A DNA stretch of 64,000 bases from Caulobacter sp. (GCA_016125585.1 WGLL01000007.1:186001-250000), one strand, 5' to 3'. Positions 1-8,925 are shown, counted from the stretch's first letter. Made by a program: numbers and translations. The notes: generated by a model from the sequence alone, not told the origin.

Positions 1-1773
1 GCGGGTGTCGCGATCGCTGATGACGAAGCCGGTCTTGTCCTTGCGGAAGAAGTTGGAAATCGCCCCCTTGGAGGGGACCGGCTCGATGTCCGCCAGATTG
101 TAGTCCTGCGGACCGGTGAAGGCCGCCAGGTTCAGGCCGCCGGTATAGCCGGTGTAGTAGTCGAGCTGCAGGTCATAGCTCTTGTCCTTGGTCCGGGCCT
201 TGGCGCCGAACTTCAGGTCGAAGGCCGCCTCGCTCATCTGGAATTCGCGGGTCGCGTCGATCCGGAACTCATAGGCTTCCTCTTCCGACAGGCTGAGCTT
301 GGTGTGCTCGAGGCGGTAGAAGCTGTAGCGGCTGGCGTCGAGGAAGTTGGTCTCGCCGGTGGTCACGTCGTACTTCGGCTTTTCCATGTTGGCGTAGTCG
401 AAGTTGACCACCAGGGAATTGCCGCTGAACCGCTGGCGGAAGCGGGCCGGATCGACGCTGCCGGCTTCCTTTTCACGGGCCTTGGAGTAGCTGGCCGAAT
501 AGTCGAACCGCCAGTCGCCGGCGTAGGTTTTTCCGCCCAGGACCAGGGAGGTGATGTTCTGGCTCTCGAAGCGGTCCTTCAGGTCGCGGATGACGGTGAT
601 GCGGCCGTCCGCGGAGCGGAAGTTGGCGCTGGTGTCGGTTCCGCTGTTGGGGTCGCCGTCCATCTCGAAGATCAGGCGACGACGGAATTCCTGGTCGTCG
701 AACACGCTGTGCAGCAGGCGGGCGTAGAGGTCGGTGTTCTCGTCGAGGCGGAAGTCGACAGACAGCGACCCGCCGGTGCGGGTGCGCTCGACGTCATAGT
801 CGCGGTACTGCAGGGTCTTGGCCGAGACGATGCCGCCGGTCTCTTCCCAGTCGTCCATCTCGACGTTGTCGGTCGAGAAGCTGCGCTTGTAGTAGGACAG
901 GCCGCCCGAGACCCCGAGACGGTCATTGAGCATCTTGGAGAAGTCGAAGGCGGCCTTGGGCGAGGTCTCGCCGTTGAGGTCGTTGTAGGAGCCCTCCAGG
1001 CTCAGCGAATAGAAGTCCTTGCGACGATCGAAGGCGCTGGTGGTCTTGATCTGGATCGAGGCGCCAATGGTGTCGGCGTCCATGTCCGGGGTCAGGGTCT
1101 TCTTGACCTCGATGCTTTCGATCAGCTCGCTGGGGATGACGTCCAGGGCCACGGCGCTGACGTCGGCCTCGGGCGCCGGCACCCGGGCGCCGTTGATCGA
1201 GGCGGAGTTGAGGTTCGGATCCAGGCCGCGAACCGAGACGAAGCGGCCCTCGCCCTGGTCGTCCAGCACATTGATGCCCGGCAGGCGGCGCAGGGATTCG
1301 GCGACATTCTGGTCGGGGAACTGACCCACGGCGTCGCGGGTCAGGACGCTCTCGACGCCGTCGGCCGAGCGCTGGCGCTGCACGGTGCTGTTGAGATTGC
1401 CGCGCTGGCCGACGACCAGAACGCTGTCGACCACGCCGTCGGCTTCAGGGCCGACCTTGATGTCGAGGGTGACGACGCCGGTCTCGCTGACCTTGACGGT
1501 GCGGCTGACCGTGTCGGCGCCGCTGTAGTCGACCTTGATCGTATAGGTCCCGGCCGGCAGGTCGCTGAAGCGGAACTGGCCGTCGGCGCCGACTTCGGTG
1601 CGGCGGTTCAGCTCGACGATGGTCACCTGGGCGCCGGGCAGGGTCTTCACGCCGCTGCCGTCGGTCACATCGCCCGTAAGATCCCCGGCCAGGGCCGGTC
1701 CGGCGAAAAGGGCCAGCGCTCCGGCGGTGGCCATCAACAGGGCGCGCGAACGGCCCTTGTCTCGCAGTGTCAT
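1..1773 (-). CDS. TonB-dependent outer membrane receptor (partial, 5' part only)
   Basis: Reading the minus strand from ATG at 1773 gives 591 open codons with no stop before the window edge, so the C-terminal barrel is missing. The N-terminus is a signal peptide (basic start, ALALFAGPALA cleavage region). Residues about 30-110 are a carboxypeptidase-regulatory-like beta-sandwich, followed by a TonB plug with PDQNVAESLRRLPG, VRGLDPN and an IESIEVKKTLTPDMDADTIG segment, then the first barrel strands. This arrangement is typical of the large Caulobacterales/sphingomonad receptors that import glycans or other bulky nutrients by TonB energy; the substrate cannot be read from sequence. The long frame on the plus strand here is a GC shadow. 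Confidence in family is high; extent is limited by the window. Confidence 0.93.
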   Translation of the reverse strand, partial: MTLRDKGRSRALLMATAGALALFAGPALAGDLTGDVTDGSGVKTLPGAQVTIVELNRRTEVGADGQFRFSDLPAGTYTIKVDYSGADTVSRTVKVSETGVVTLDIKVGPEADGVVDSVLVVGQRGNLNSTVQRQRSADGVESVLTRDAVGQFPDQNVAESLRRLPGINVLDDQGEGRFVSVRGLDPNLNSASINGARVPAPEADVSAVALDVIPSELIESIEVKKTLTPDMDADTIGASIQIKTTSAFDRRKDFYSLSLEGSYNDLNGETSPKAAFDFSKMLNDRLGVSGGLSYYKRSFSTDNVEMDDWEETGGIVSAKTLQYRDYDVERTRTGGSLSVDFRLDENTDLYARLLHSVFDDQEFRRRLIFEMDGDPNSGTDTSANFRSADGRITVIRDLKDRFESQNITSLVLGGKTYAGDWRFDYSASYSKAREKEAGSVDPARFRQRFSGNSLVVNFDYANMEKPKYDVTTGETNFLDASRYSFYRLEHTKLSLSEEEAYEFRIDATREFQMSEAAFDLKFGAKARTKDKSYDLQLDYYTGYTGGLNLAAFTGPQDYNLADIEPVPSKGAISNFFRKDKTGFVISDRDTR

Positions 1774-2119
1774 GATTGTCCCCTTGCCCCCGAATTGGGC
1801 CCGAGGGTGCGGATGCCAGTTGAGAATGACACGCAGCTAACAGAGCTGTGACGGTTGAGCGGAGGTTTTCCGTCAGTTCAATGACGATGCAGTTTGGCTA
1901 CAGCGGCCAAACGGGGACGGGGACGGCGGGGCAGGCCTGGGTCCGAACCTGCACCGGCTGCACCCCCGCGACTCTGTCGCCGTTCCTCACCGTCGTGCAG
2001 AGGAACGATCCTTCAGGAACGCGTGTCGAAGCACGCAAACCCCGTAGGCGCCCGCAACGCCGCGTCTGATAGGTTGTCTCAGGGCGTACACCCAACCCGG
2101 AACAGAGCAGCATCCGTCC
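1774..2119. other. intergenic region between divergent genes, no gene seen
   Basis: About 346 bp separate the divergently transcribed TonB receptor and a small lipoprotein gene. It must hold both promoters, but I could not identify a convincing -35/-10 pair or operator. A G-rich stretch near 1908-1930 (repeats of GGGGACGG) resembles the GGGGACAGGT arms found near 2640-2705, so it may be a fragment of the same repeat type. The open frames here on either strand look like shadows. Confidence 0.4.
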
Positions 2120-2602
2120 ATGAACGTCCTCGGCCAAAGCGCACTGACCATCACCTTCGTCGCATCGCTGCTGTGCAGCGGCTGTGACAATCGCCGCCAC
2201 GCCGAAGAGACCCTGGAGCAATGGCGATCCGGCGCAGGTGCTGTGTCTGACCCGGCTGTCGACTACGACATTGCGCTCAAGGGTCACGCCGTCACCGTCG
2301 TCGCCCGAAACAGGTCCGGGGCGCCGGTCTGCGTTCAAACCGCCCTGTGGCCAGACCGGGACCTCGGCTACGACGGTTTCTTCATCCAGACCCCGCAGGG
2401 ACGAGCGCGGTTCACCGGGATGGTCTACGGCATCATCGGACCGGGCAAGGTCCATGTCCTCGCTCCGGATGGCGCACTCACCGCCACGGTCGACCTGGCC
2501 AGATATTATGACCTCGGTCAGAACGCCCAGATCACCCTGATCGAGTTTTACGCTCCTTTCTTTCCGTGCCCGACGAAGACTGCGGAATCTGACGGGTCAT
2601 AA
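2120..2602 (+). CDS. hypothetical lipoprotein
   Basis: 160 codons from ATG 2120. The first 22 residues are a hydrophobic leader ending LLCSGC, a weak lipobox that would make Cys22 the lipidated residue; the mature part would then be periplasmic. The rest has alternating hydrophobic residues suggesting a compact beta-rich domain, with Cys pairs in PVCVQ and FFPCPT that could form a disulfide. I recognise no family. A 185-codon frame on the opposite strand overlaps it; the signal peptide makes the plus-strand frame more credible. It stands alone upstream of a convergent DUF1801 gene. Confidence 0.5.
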   Translation: MNVLGQSALTITFVASLLCSGCDNRRHAEETLEQWRSGAGAVSDPAVDYDIALKGHAVTVVARNRSGAPVCVQTALWPDRDLGYDGFFIQTPQGRARFTGMVYGIIGPGKVHVLAPDGALTATVDLARYYDLGQNAQITLIEFYAPFFPCPTKTAESDGS

Positions 2603-2635
2603 AATCCGAGCGGCTACATAGATTTCGCCAGCCAA

Positions 2636-2706
2636 GGGGGACAGGTTCGCCGGGCCACAGGCTTTGCAATGGCCGGCGCAGGCGCGGGACGGCGTACCTG
2701 TCCCCG
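2636..2706. repeat. inverted repeat with GGGGACAGGT/ACCTGTCCCC arms
   Basis: GGGGACAGGT near 2638-2648 is matched by ACCTGTCCCC near 2696-2705 on the other side of a roughly 47-bp GC-rich centre that contains further self-complementary GCCGG/CCGGC pieces. The element sits between convergent genes (ends at 2602 and 2715). Arms of this kind are widespread REP-type intergenic elements in proteobacteria. It could also act as a bidirectional transcription stop, although no T-run follows. Confidence 0.5.
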
Positions 2707-2714
2707 TTCCACCC

Positions 2715-3116
2715 TTATCCGCGCTTGCCCTTCGACGCATTCAACGCCGCCGCCGCCAGAAACAGCGCCGTCAGCGCCCGCTCATCGATCTTATCGCCGT
2801 CGCGGAAGTCGATGGCTCGGCGGGTGTTCCCTTCAAGGCTTGAGTTGAACATCCCGGACGGATCCTCCAGCGACGCCCCCTTGGCGAAGGTCAACTTGAC
2901 CACGGCCTTGTAGGTCTCGCCGGTGCAGACGATGCCGTCGTGATACCAGACCGGCACCCCCCGCCACTTCCATTCCTCCACCACCGCCGGCAGGGCCGCC
3001 TTGATGATGGCGCGGACCCTGGCGAGGGTCTCGCCGCGCCAGTCGCCCAGCTCTGCGATCCGCTGATCGATCAGGGCGGAGGGCGATGGGTCGCCCGGTG
3101 TCGTCTCTTTGGTCAT
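2715..3116 (-). CDS. DUF1801 (YdhG-like) domain protein
   Basis: 133 residues. The core (LIDQRIAELGDWRGETLARVRAIIK, then EEWKWRGVPVWYHDGIVCTGETYKAVVKLTFAKGASL) matches the DUF1801 fold, a small alpha-beta domain whose Bacillus member Fra is an iron chaperone. Here no metal site is obvious and the biochemical role is unknown. It is encoded alone, convergent with the lipoprotein gene and followed upstream by a repeat element. Full length for the family. Confidence 0.75.
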   Translation of the reverse strand: MTKETTPGDPSPSALIDQRIAELGDWRGETLARVRAIIKAALPAVVEEWKWRGVPVWYHDGIVCTGETYKAVVKLTFAKGASLEDPSGMFNSSLEGNTRRAIDFRDGDKIDERALTALFLAAAALNASKGKRG

Positions 3117-3152
3117 CTCGCGGTTTCCGTCTTCAGGTCATTGGCCGGTGTC

Positions 3153-3289
3153 TTCCGTCATCCCGGAAAGCGCACAGCGCTTGTCCGGGACCCAGGGGTT
3201 GCAACGCACCGGCGGCGCTGCAGCGTTCGAGACGCCGATACATCCCCTCTGGGTCCCGGCTCGCCCTGCGGGCGTCCGGGATGACGGAA
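3153..3289. repeat. CGTCATCCCGG-type palindromic repeat
   Basis: A 15-bp arm TTCCGTCATCCCGGA (3153-3167) has a perfect inverted copy at 3275-3289. A second, nested pair (GGGACCCAG near 3187 and CTGGGTCCC near 3249) lies inside. The element fills most of the gap between the DUF1801 gene and the next operon. Elements with the same core recur near 8.8, 14.3, 15.1 and 34.5 kb. Confidence 0.8.
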
Positions 3290-3316
3290 GGGGGAGGGCG
3301 CTCCTGCACAAACCCC

Positions 3317-3556
3317 TTACGTCGGCCCAGGCCCGCGCCCGTCACCCTGACCGGCGCCGCGCCAGCGGACCACATAGGGCAGGAAGAAAAGATACAGCCC
3401 GGTGAGCAGCATCAGGATCAACGGAACCAGCGCCAGCAGGCCGATCCAGAAGACCTGGGCCTGCCGGACCAGGGCGATGATGTTGATGATGACCGCCACC
3501 GTAAAGATGATCGACAGCCATCGGTGAACCTGGCGGATGAGAGTGTTCCAGCTCAT
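3317..3556 (-). CDS. small two-helix membrane protein
   Basis: 79 residues with two clear transmembrane segments, about residues 14-31 (IIFTVAVIINIIALV) and 36-60 (FWIGLLALVPLILMLLTGLYLFFL), and a basic, disordered tail. It starts 28 nt after the SRPBCC gene and is in the same orientation, so it is the last gene of an ArsR-SRPBCC-membrane protein operon. The family is not characterised; the membrane topology is seen directly, and function is unknown. Confidence 0.75.
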   Translation of the reverse strand: MSWNTLIRQVHRWLSIIFTVAVIINIIALVRQAQVFWIGLLALVPLILMLLTGLYLFFLPYVVRWRGAGQGDGRGPGPT

Positions 3557-3584
3557 GGGGCGCTCCTGTCGGGCGGGGTGGAAG

Positions 3585-4016
3585 TCAGGCGTCGCGGGCC
3601 AGCAGGGCCTGCAGATTGTCGAGGAATTTGCTCCAGCCGTGCAGCGCGCCGCCGAAGGCCTGCTTCTGGGTCGGCCGGAACCCCGACTGTTCCATCTTCA
3701 GGCGCGTGCCGCCGTCCGTCGGGGTCAGGGTGAAGGTCACCACGCTCTTGAGATCAAAGGCCGGATCGGCGTGATCGTGGTTCCAGCTGTAGGACAGCGT
3801 CTCGCCCGGCGTGACGGCCAGCACCTCGCAGTCCAGAACCCCGCCCCAGTCGCCGCGCAAATTGAAGCTGTGGCCGACCATCGGCTGGAAGTCGTTCTTC
3901 ATCAGCCATTCCTCGATCAGATGAGGCTGGGTCAGGGCGCGCCACAGCCGCTCCGGCGGGAAGGGAAACTCGCGCTCGACAACGACGGAGCGGATCTCGG
4001 GCGTCGGGTCGCTCAC
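3585..4016 (-). CDS. SRPBCC / AHSA1-like domain protein
   Basis: 143 residues of the START/Bet v1 helix-grip fold: the motif VVEREFPFPPERLWRALTQP at the N-terminus and TDGGTRLKMEQSGF before the C-terminal helix are characteristic of AHSA1-type SRPBCC proteins, which bind hydrophobic ligands. It starts with GTG and overlaps the ArsR stop by 4 nt (GTGA at 4013-4016), so translation is coupled. ArsR-SRPBCC pairs are very common; the SRPBCC protein is usually thought to bind or act on the signal. Ligand unknown. Confidence 0.88.
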   Translation of the reverse strand: MSDPTPEIRSVVVEREFPFPPERLWRALTQPHLIEEWLMKNDFQPMVGHSFNLRGDWGGVLDCEVLAVTPGETLSYSWNHDHADPAFDLKSVVTFTLTPTDGGTRLKMEQSGFRPTQKQAFGGALHGWSKFLDNLQALLARDA

Positions 4017-4336
4017 TGGTCCATCCTCTTGAGGAGAGTTTCGAGATCGTCGAACCGGCGGGTCCAGAAGCCGGTCATCTGACGGGTCCAGTCCCCCAGC
4101 GGGGCAAGCGCCTCGGGCCGCGCGCTGTATCGCGTCTCGCGGCCCTGCTGCAGACCGCTGACCAGGCCCGCCTGTTTCAGCACGGCCAGATGTTTGGAAA
4201 CTGCCGGCTGCGACACCCCGGCCTGCGCCGTCAGCGCCCCGACCGTCTGCTCGCCCTCACGGCAAAGCCGCTCGAAAATCGCCAGCCGCGTCGGATCGGC
4301 CAGGGTTCGAAACAGGACCTCTGGGGCGGCGGACAT
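4013..4336 (-). CDS. ArsR-family winged-helix repressor
   Basis: 107 residues: helix-turn-helix TVGALTAQAGVSQPAVSKHLAVLKQAGLV at about residues 31-59 and wing GLQQGRETRYS. No metal-binding ELCVCDL motif is present, so it belongs to the non-metal ArsR group that pairs with SRPBCC proteins. It is first in its operon, and a 16-bp inverted repeat lies just upstream of its ATG (4346-4387), pointing to autoregulation. Confidence 0.9.
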   Translation of the reverse strand: MSAAPEVLFRTLADPTRLAIFERLCREGEQTVGALTAQAGVSQPAVSKHLAVLKQAGLVSGLQQGRETRYSARPEALAPLGDWTRQMTGFWTRRFDDLETLLKRMDQ

Positions 4337-4345
4337 GGTAGATCA

Positions 4346-4387
4346 ATAACTCTGCGGCTATGAATTATCCTATAGCCACAGAGTTAT
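4346..4387. promoter_or_regulatory. palindromic operator upstream of arsR-type gene
   Basis: Arms ATAACTCTGCGGCTAT (4346-4361) and ATAGCCACAGAGTTAT (4372-4387) are complementary at 15 of 16 positions with a 10-bp AT-rich spacer. The element begins 9 bp upstream of the repressor's start codon and is much richer in A+T than its surroundings, so it probably overlaps the promoter. The obvious inference is that the ArsR protein encoded next to it binds here. Confidence 0.8.
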
Positions 4388-4430
4388 GAGTGGCCAAGTC
4401 AGCCGGGCGCGCGGCGCCCGGCTGGTCTCG

Positions 4431-6575
4431 TCAGTCCATCAACCGCCGGCTCAGATAGGTGAACTCCAGCGCCACCCGCATCGCCGTCTCGTTGAGGTTG
4501 GCGCTGGCCGCGTGGCCGCCGTCGATGTTCTCGTAATAGAGGACGTCATAGCCCAGCGACTGCAGCTTGGCCGCCGCCTTGCGGGCGTGGCCGGGGGCGA
4601 CGCGGTCGTCCTTGGTCGAGGTCTCGATATAGACCTGCGGATAGAGCTGGCCGGGCTTGATGGCCTGGTAGGGGCTGTATTTGCTGATGTAGGCCCAGTC
4701 CTTGGGGTCGGTCCCGTCGCCGTATTCGCCGGCCCAGCTGGCCCCGGCGCCGCCCATCACCGTGTAGCGCTTCATGTCGAACAGCGGCACCTGGATGACC
4801 ACGGCGTTGTAGAGCTCGGGCCGCTGGGTCAGGGCCACGCCCATCAGCAGGCCGCCGTTGGAGCCGCCCATGATGCCCAGCCGCTTGGGCGAGGTGATCT
4901 TGCGGGCGATCAGGTCCTCGGAGACGGCGAAGAAGTCGTCATAGACCCGCTGGCGGTTCTCCTTCAGGCCCTGCTCGTGCCAGCCGGGACCGAACTCGCC
5001 GCCGCCGCGGATATTGGCCACCACATAGACGCCGCCGCGCTCCAGCCACAGCTTGCCGACCGTGCCGGAATAGCCGGGGGTCATCGACACCTCGAAGCCG
5101 CCGTAGCCGTAGAGCAGGGTCGGGGCCTGGCCGTCGTACTTCAGGTCCTTGGGACGCACCACGAAGTAGGGGATCTTGGTGCCGTCCTTGCTGGTCGCCT
5201 CGAACTGCTCGACCACGTCATTGGAGGCGTCGAACTTGGCCGGGGCCGCCTTGAGCTTGCGCGGCGCCACGCCCGGCCGAATGTCGGCCATCCACAGGGT
5301 GGTCGGCTCCAGATAGCCGGTGACGGTGATCATCACCCGGTCGATGGAATGGGCGCTGGAGCCGATGCCGACCGAGGAGTTCTCCGGCAGGTCGATCTTC
5401 GTCCGCGTCCAGCCGCTGGCCTCCGGGGTGAAGAACCAGGCCGAACCCTTGACGTCCTGGTACAGGGCGACGACCAGCGAACCTTGCGTGGCGGTGACCC
5501 CCTCGATGGACTCGCGGGGACCCGGGCGCAGGATCAGCTCGGCCCTGGCCTTGGCCGGATCGGCCTGCAGGTCGGCGAGGTTGAAGGCCGCCAGGTCGCC
5601 CTGCTTGAGGTTCTGTTCGGGCCAGTCCTGTTTCAGGCTGACCACCACCTTGCCCCGCACATAGTCCTCGACGCTGAGCTTCAGCGGCCAGGGCATCTTC
5701 ACCGGCTTGCCGCCGGTGAACAGGTAGTATTCCGTCTCGAAGAAGGACACGGCGCGATAGATCATCGGCGCCACGACCTGACGGCTGTCGCCGCGCAGCA
5801 CGAAGGGGGCGACGGTGATGTCGTCTTCCGAGCCGCGGAAGACCTCCTTGACCTGGTCGACCGGCTGGCCCCGTTTCCAGACGCCCAGCACGAAGGGGTA
5901 GCTGGACTTGGTCATGCTGCCCTCGCCCCAGTCGCGGGCGATCAGCACGGTGTCCTCATCCAGCCAGGTGATGTTCTGCTTGCTCTCCGGGGAGACGAAG
6001 CCGCCCTCGACGAAGCGCTTTTCCTGGGTGTCGTATTCGCGGACCGTCACCGCGTCCTTGCCGCCGTCGGACAGCGACACCAGGCAGTAGCGGTCGGAGG
6101 GGGGCAGGCATTGCGCGCCCTTCCACACCCAGTTCTTGCCCTCGGCCTTGGAGATGGCGTCGAGGTCGAGCAGGGTTTCCCACTCCGGCGCGTCGGTGGC
6201 GTAGCTGCTGATGCCGGTCTGGCGCCAGACGCCGCGCACGTGCTCGGCGTCCTGCCAGAAGTTGCGCAGTTCGCTGTCCTTGGGCCCGGCGAAGCCGACC
6301 ATCGGGATGCGGTCCTGGGCGGTGACGATCTTCAGCGCGTCGTCGAACAGGCCCTGGTAGCGCGGATCGCCCTTGAGCACCGGCAGCGAACGGGCGTTCT
6401 CCGACCGGGCCCAGTCCAGGGCCTTCTCGCCCTGCACCTCTTCCAGCCACAGGAAGGGATCCTCGGCGCTGGCCGCGGGAGTGGGGGCAGGGGTCTGGGC
6501 CATGGCGTCCGGGGAGGCTGAAAGGGTCAGGGTCGCGGCCAGGGCCGCCAGAGCAAGCTGTTTCAAGCGATTCAA
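4431..6575 (-). CDS. secreted prolyl oligopeptidase (S9A), second of tandem pair
   Basis: 714 residues. An N-terminal signal peptide (ALAALAATLTLSASPDAMA) indicates export to the periplasm. Residues about 40-470 form the propeller domain and the rest the alpha/beta-hydrolase domain: nucleophile Ser572 in GGSNGG, Asp in KDDRVAPGHARK near residue 660 and His in DGGHAA near 692. It would cleave short peptides after proline. Start is TTG at 6575, overlapping the stop of the upstream paralogue by 4 nt (TTGA), which shows coupling. The two proteins are clearly related along their whole length, so this is a tandem duplication. Confidence 0.93.
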   Translation of the reverse strand: MNRLKQLALAALAATLTLSASPDAMAQTPAPTPAASAEDPFLWLEEVQGEKALDWARSENARSLPVLKGDPRYQGLFDDALKIVTAQDRIPMVGFAGPKDSELRNFWQDAEHVRGVWRQTGISSYATDAPEWETLLDLDAISKAEGKNWVWKGAQCLPPSDRYCLVSLSDGGKDAVTVREYDTQEKRFVEGGFVSPESKQNITWLDEDTVLIARDWGEGSMTKSSYPFVLGVWKRGQPVDQVKEVFRGSEDDITVAPFVLRGDSRQVVAPMIYRAVSFFETEYYLFTGGKPVKMPWPLKLSVEDYVRGKVVVSLKQDWPEQNLKQGDLAAFNLADLQADPAKARAELILRPGPRESIEGVTATQGSLVVALYQDVKGSAWFFTPEASGWTRTKIDLPENSSVGIGSSAHSIDRVMITVTGYLEPTTLWMADIRPGVAPRKLKAAPAKFDASNDVVEQFEATSKDGTKIPYFVVRPKDLKYDGQAPTLLYGYGGFEVSMTPGYSGTVGKLWLERGGVYVVANIRGGGEFGPGWHEQGLKENRQRVYDDFFAVSEDLIARKITSPKRLGIMGGSNGGLLMGVALTQRPELYNAVVIQVPLFDMKRYTVMGGAGASWAGEYGDGTDPKDWAYISKYSPYQAIKPGQLYPQVYIETSTKDDRVAPGHARKAAAKLQSLGYDVLYYENIDGGHAASANLNETAMRVALEFTYLSRRLMD

Positions 6576-8713
6576 TCCATCAGTTGCCGGGAAAGGTAGA
6601 CGTAGTGCATCGCCCAGCGCCGGGCGTTGGCTTTCGGATCGGCGCCGTTGGCGTGACCGCCATCGAGGTTCTCGTAATAGAGATAGGGCTGGCCCAGCTC
6701 GGCCAGGCGGGCGGCGAACTTGCGGGCGTGGCCGGGGTGAACCCGGTCGTCCTTGGTCGAGGTGGTGATATAGGCCAGCGGGTATTTCACCCCGGGCTTG
6801 AGGTTCTGGTAGGGGCTGTAGGCGGCGATCCAGGCCGCCTCCTCGGGCACGTCAGGGTCGCCGTACTCGCCGATCCAGGAAGCCCCCGCCGGCAGCTTGG
6901 TGTAGCGCATCATGTCGAGCAGCGGGCTTTCCACCACCACCGCGTTCCACAGGTCCGGCCGCTGGGTCATGGCCACCCCCATCAAGAGGCCGCCGTTGGA
7001 GCGGCCGTAGGCCCCCAGATGGCGCGGACTGGTCACATGATCGGCGATCAGGGCCTCGGCGACGGCGAAATAGTCGTCATAGGCCCGCTGGCGGTTCTGC
7101 TTCAGCGCCGCCTCGTGCCAGGCGGGACCAAACTCGCCGCCGCCGCGGATATTGGCCACCACATAGACGCCGCCGCGCTCCAGCCACAGCTTGCCGACGA
7201 TGGGGTCATAGACCGGCAGCTTCGACAGCTGGAAGCCGCCGTAGGCGTGCAGCAGGGTCGGCGCCGTTCCGTCCATCGGCAGGTCCTTGCGACGGACGAT
7301 GAAGTAGGGGATCAGCGTCCCGTCCTTGCTGGTCGCTTGCTTCTGCTCGACGATCAGGTTGTCGGCGTCGAACCGGGCCGGCAGGGTCTTCACCGGTCGC
7401 CCCATCGGCGTCGCCCCCTCGCCGAACATCAGCCGCGTCGGGGTGGTGAAGCCTTCCTCGGTGTAGAAGACATCGTCGCCCTTGTCGGCGGTGCTGACGA
7501 TGTTCACCGAGGCGTTGTCCAGCCCCAGATACCGCTGCATCAGCCAGGAGCCCTTGATCTGGTTGAAGGTCACCAGACTGCCGCGGACATTGTTGTAGAG
7601 CACCGCCACGACCCGGCTGTCGGTCACCGCGATCTGGTCGCGGTCCAGGGCCTGGCGATCGCGGGGCTCATAGAGGGTCTCGACGATCGGCTCGTCGAGC
7701 GTGCTGGCGCGGACCGGCTTGTCATCGAACTGATGGGCCAGCATGCCGGCCGTGTCGACGGCCAGCAGCGCGCCGGACGCGAAGGTCTTGCCCTGCCAGG
7801 TCCAGTCCTGCTGCAGAGAGACGATCAGCTTGCCGTTGATCAGGCCGTGGACGTTCGAGCGGGTCGGCAGCATCAGGCGCTGCGCCCTTTGCTGGTCGTC
7901 GAGCACGTACCAGTCGGTGTTGAAGAAATCGACGCCGTCGCCGATCAGCACCAGCCGTCCGCCATGCGCGTCGTGATAGACCTGCGGCGAGGCGCTGACG
8001 TGTCTGGCGTCCGCCTCGAACACGGTCCGGGCCTGGTCCAGGGTCTGATCGCGGCGCAGGATCTTGACGATGCGGCCGTAGCCGGAGTCGGTCAGGCTGC
8101 CCGGACCCCAGTCGCGGGTCAGGATCAGGGTGTCGGCGTCCAGCCAGTCGATGTTCTGCTTGCCCTCGGCCAGGCGGAAGCCGCCGGCGACGAAGCCCTT
8201 GCCGTCCGGGCTGAACTCGCGCACCTCGACCGCGTCCTTGCCGCCGTTGGACAGCCGCACCAGGCAACGGTCATAGGCCGGCGAGCGGCAGCTGGCGCCC
8301 TTCCAGATCCAGTTGGCGTTCTCGGCCGCCGACAGGGCGTCGAGGTCCAGCACCGTCTCCCACCGCGGGTCCGCCGAGCGGTAGCTGTCCAGGGTGGTGC
8401 GGCGCCAGACGCCGCGCACATGGTCGGCGTCCTGCCAGAAATTGTAGATGTGATCGCCGATGAAGTCCGGCTGGGCGATGCGGTCCTTGGCCGACAGCAC
8501 GGCGAGGGCGTCGGCCTGCAGGTCGGCGAACCGCGCATCCCCGGTCAGCACCGGCTCGCTGCGGGCGTTCTCCAGCGAGACCCAGACCAGCGACCGCTCG
8601 CTCTCGACCTCTTCCAGCCAGCGGAAGGGATCGGCGCTCTGGGCAATAGCCCCGGCGGCGACCAGGGCGATCGAAAGCCCCGCCAGAGCGGCGGCGAAAC
8701 GGATGGGACGCAT
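6572..8713 (-). CDS. secreted prolyl oligopeptidase (S9A), first of tandem pair
   Basis: 713 residues from ATG 8713. I chose this start over the longer frame because it begins a good signal peptide (MRPIRFAAALAGLSIALVAAGAIAQ) and has AAGGG about 9 nt upstream. The architecture is propeller then hydrolase domain, with Ser572 in GRSNGG, Asp in KDDRVHPGHARK and His in DGGHAN. The nucleophile elbow reads GRSNGG rather than GGSNGG as in its neighbour. It is the first gene of a two-gene operon of paralogues; differing propeller loops suggest different peptide preferences. Confidence 0.93.
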   Translation of the reverse strand: MRPIRFAAALAGLSIALVAAGAIAQSADPFRWLEEVESERSLVWVSLENARSEPVLTGDARFADLQADALAVLSAKDRIAQPDFIGDHIYNFWQDADHVRGVWRRTTLDSYRSADPRWETVLDLDALSAAENANWIWKGASCRSPAYDRCLVRLSNGGKDAVEVREFSPDGKGFVAGGFRLAEGKQNIDWLDADTLILTRDWGPGSLTDSGYGRIVKILRRDQTLDQARTVFEADARHVSASPQVYHDAHGGRLVLIGDGVDFFNTDWYVLDDQQRAQRLMLPTRSNVHGLINGKLIVSLQQDWTWQGKTFASGALLAVDTAGMLAHQFDDKPVRASTLDEPIVETLYEPRDRQALDRDQIAVTDSRVVAVLYNNVRGSLVTFNQIKGSWLMQRYLGLDNASVNIVSTADKGDDVFYTEEGFTTPTRLMFGEGATPMGRPVKTLPARFDADNLIVEQKQATSKDGTLIPYFIVRRKDLPMDGTAPTLLHAYGGFQLSKLPVYDPIVGKLWLERGGVYVVANIRGGGEFGPAWHEAALKQNRQRAYDDYFAVAEALIADHVTSPRHLGAYGRSNGGLLMGVAMTQRPDLWNAVVVESPLLDMMRYTKLPAGASWIGEYGDPDVPEEAAWIAAYSPYQNLKPGVKYPLAYITTSTKDDRVHPGHARKFAARLAELGQPYLYYENLDGGHANGADPKANARRWAMHYVYLSRQLMD

Positions 8714-8779
8714 GAAACTACCCTTGAACCTGTTGCGGAGAGCATAAGGCTCCCGGGCCGGGGGACAAGGCGGCAATGT

Positions 8780-8925
8780 CCCCCCGCCTTCCCGGCGAAT
8801 GCCGGGACCCAGATTCAGCCACCTTGCCGGCCGACTATCCTGAAAGAGGAGAGCTCAGGCGGCTGGGCCCCGGCTTTGGCTGGCGCCGCCCTTCGGGTCG
8901 CCGGGGTGGCGGAAGAGAGGTGGCC
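8780..8925. repeat. degenerate CCCGG-type palindromic repeat
   Basis: CCGCCTTCCCGGCGAATGCC plus GGGACCCAG on the left is answered on the right by CTGGGCCCCGG and CGCCGGGGTGGCGG in inverted order. It is the imperfect counterpart of the elements at 3.2 and 34.5 kb and lies between the peptidase operon and the DUF3297 gene. Confidence 0.5.

Noticed and set aside
304..1851. 515-codon plus-strand open frame
   Set aside because: It is the mirror of the TonB receptor gene: the minus strand gives a signal peptide and plug domain, while this frame is Ala/Gly/Val-rich with no family features.
1898..2455. 185-codon minus-strand frame opposite the small lipoprotein
   Set aside because: No signal, no family features and repetitive composition; the plus-strand lipoprotein is better supported.
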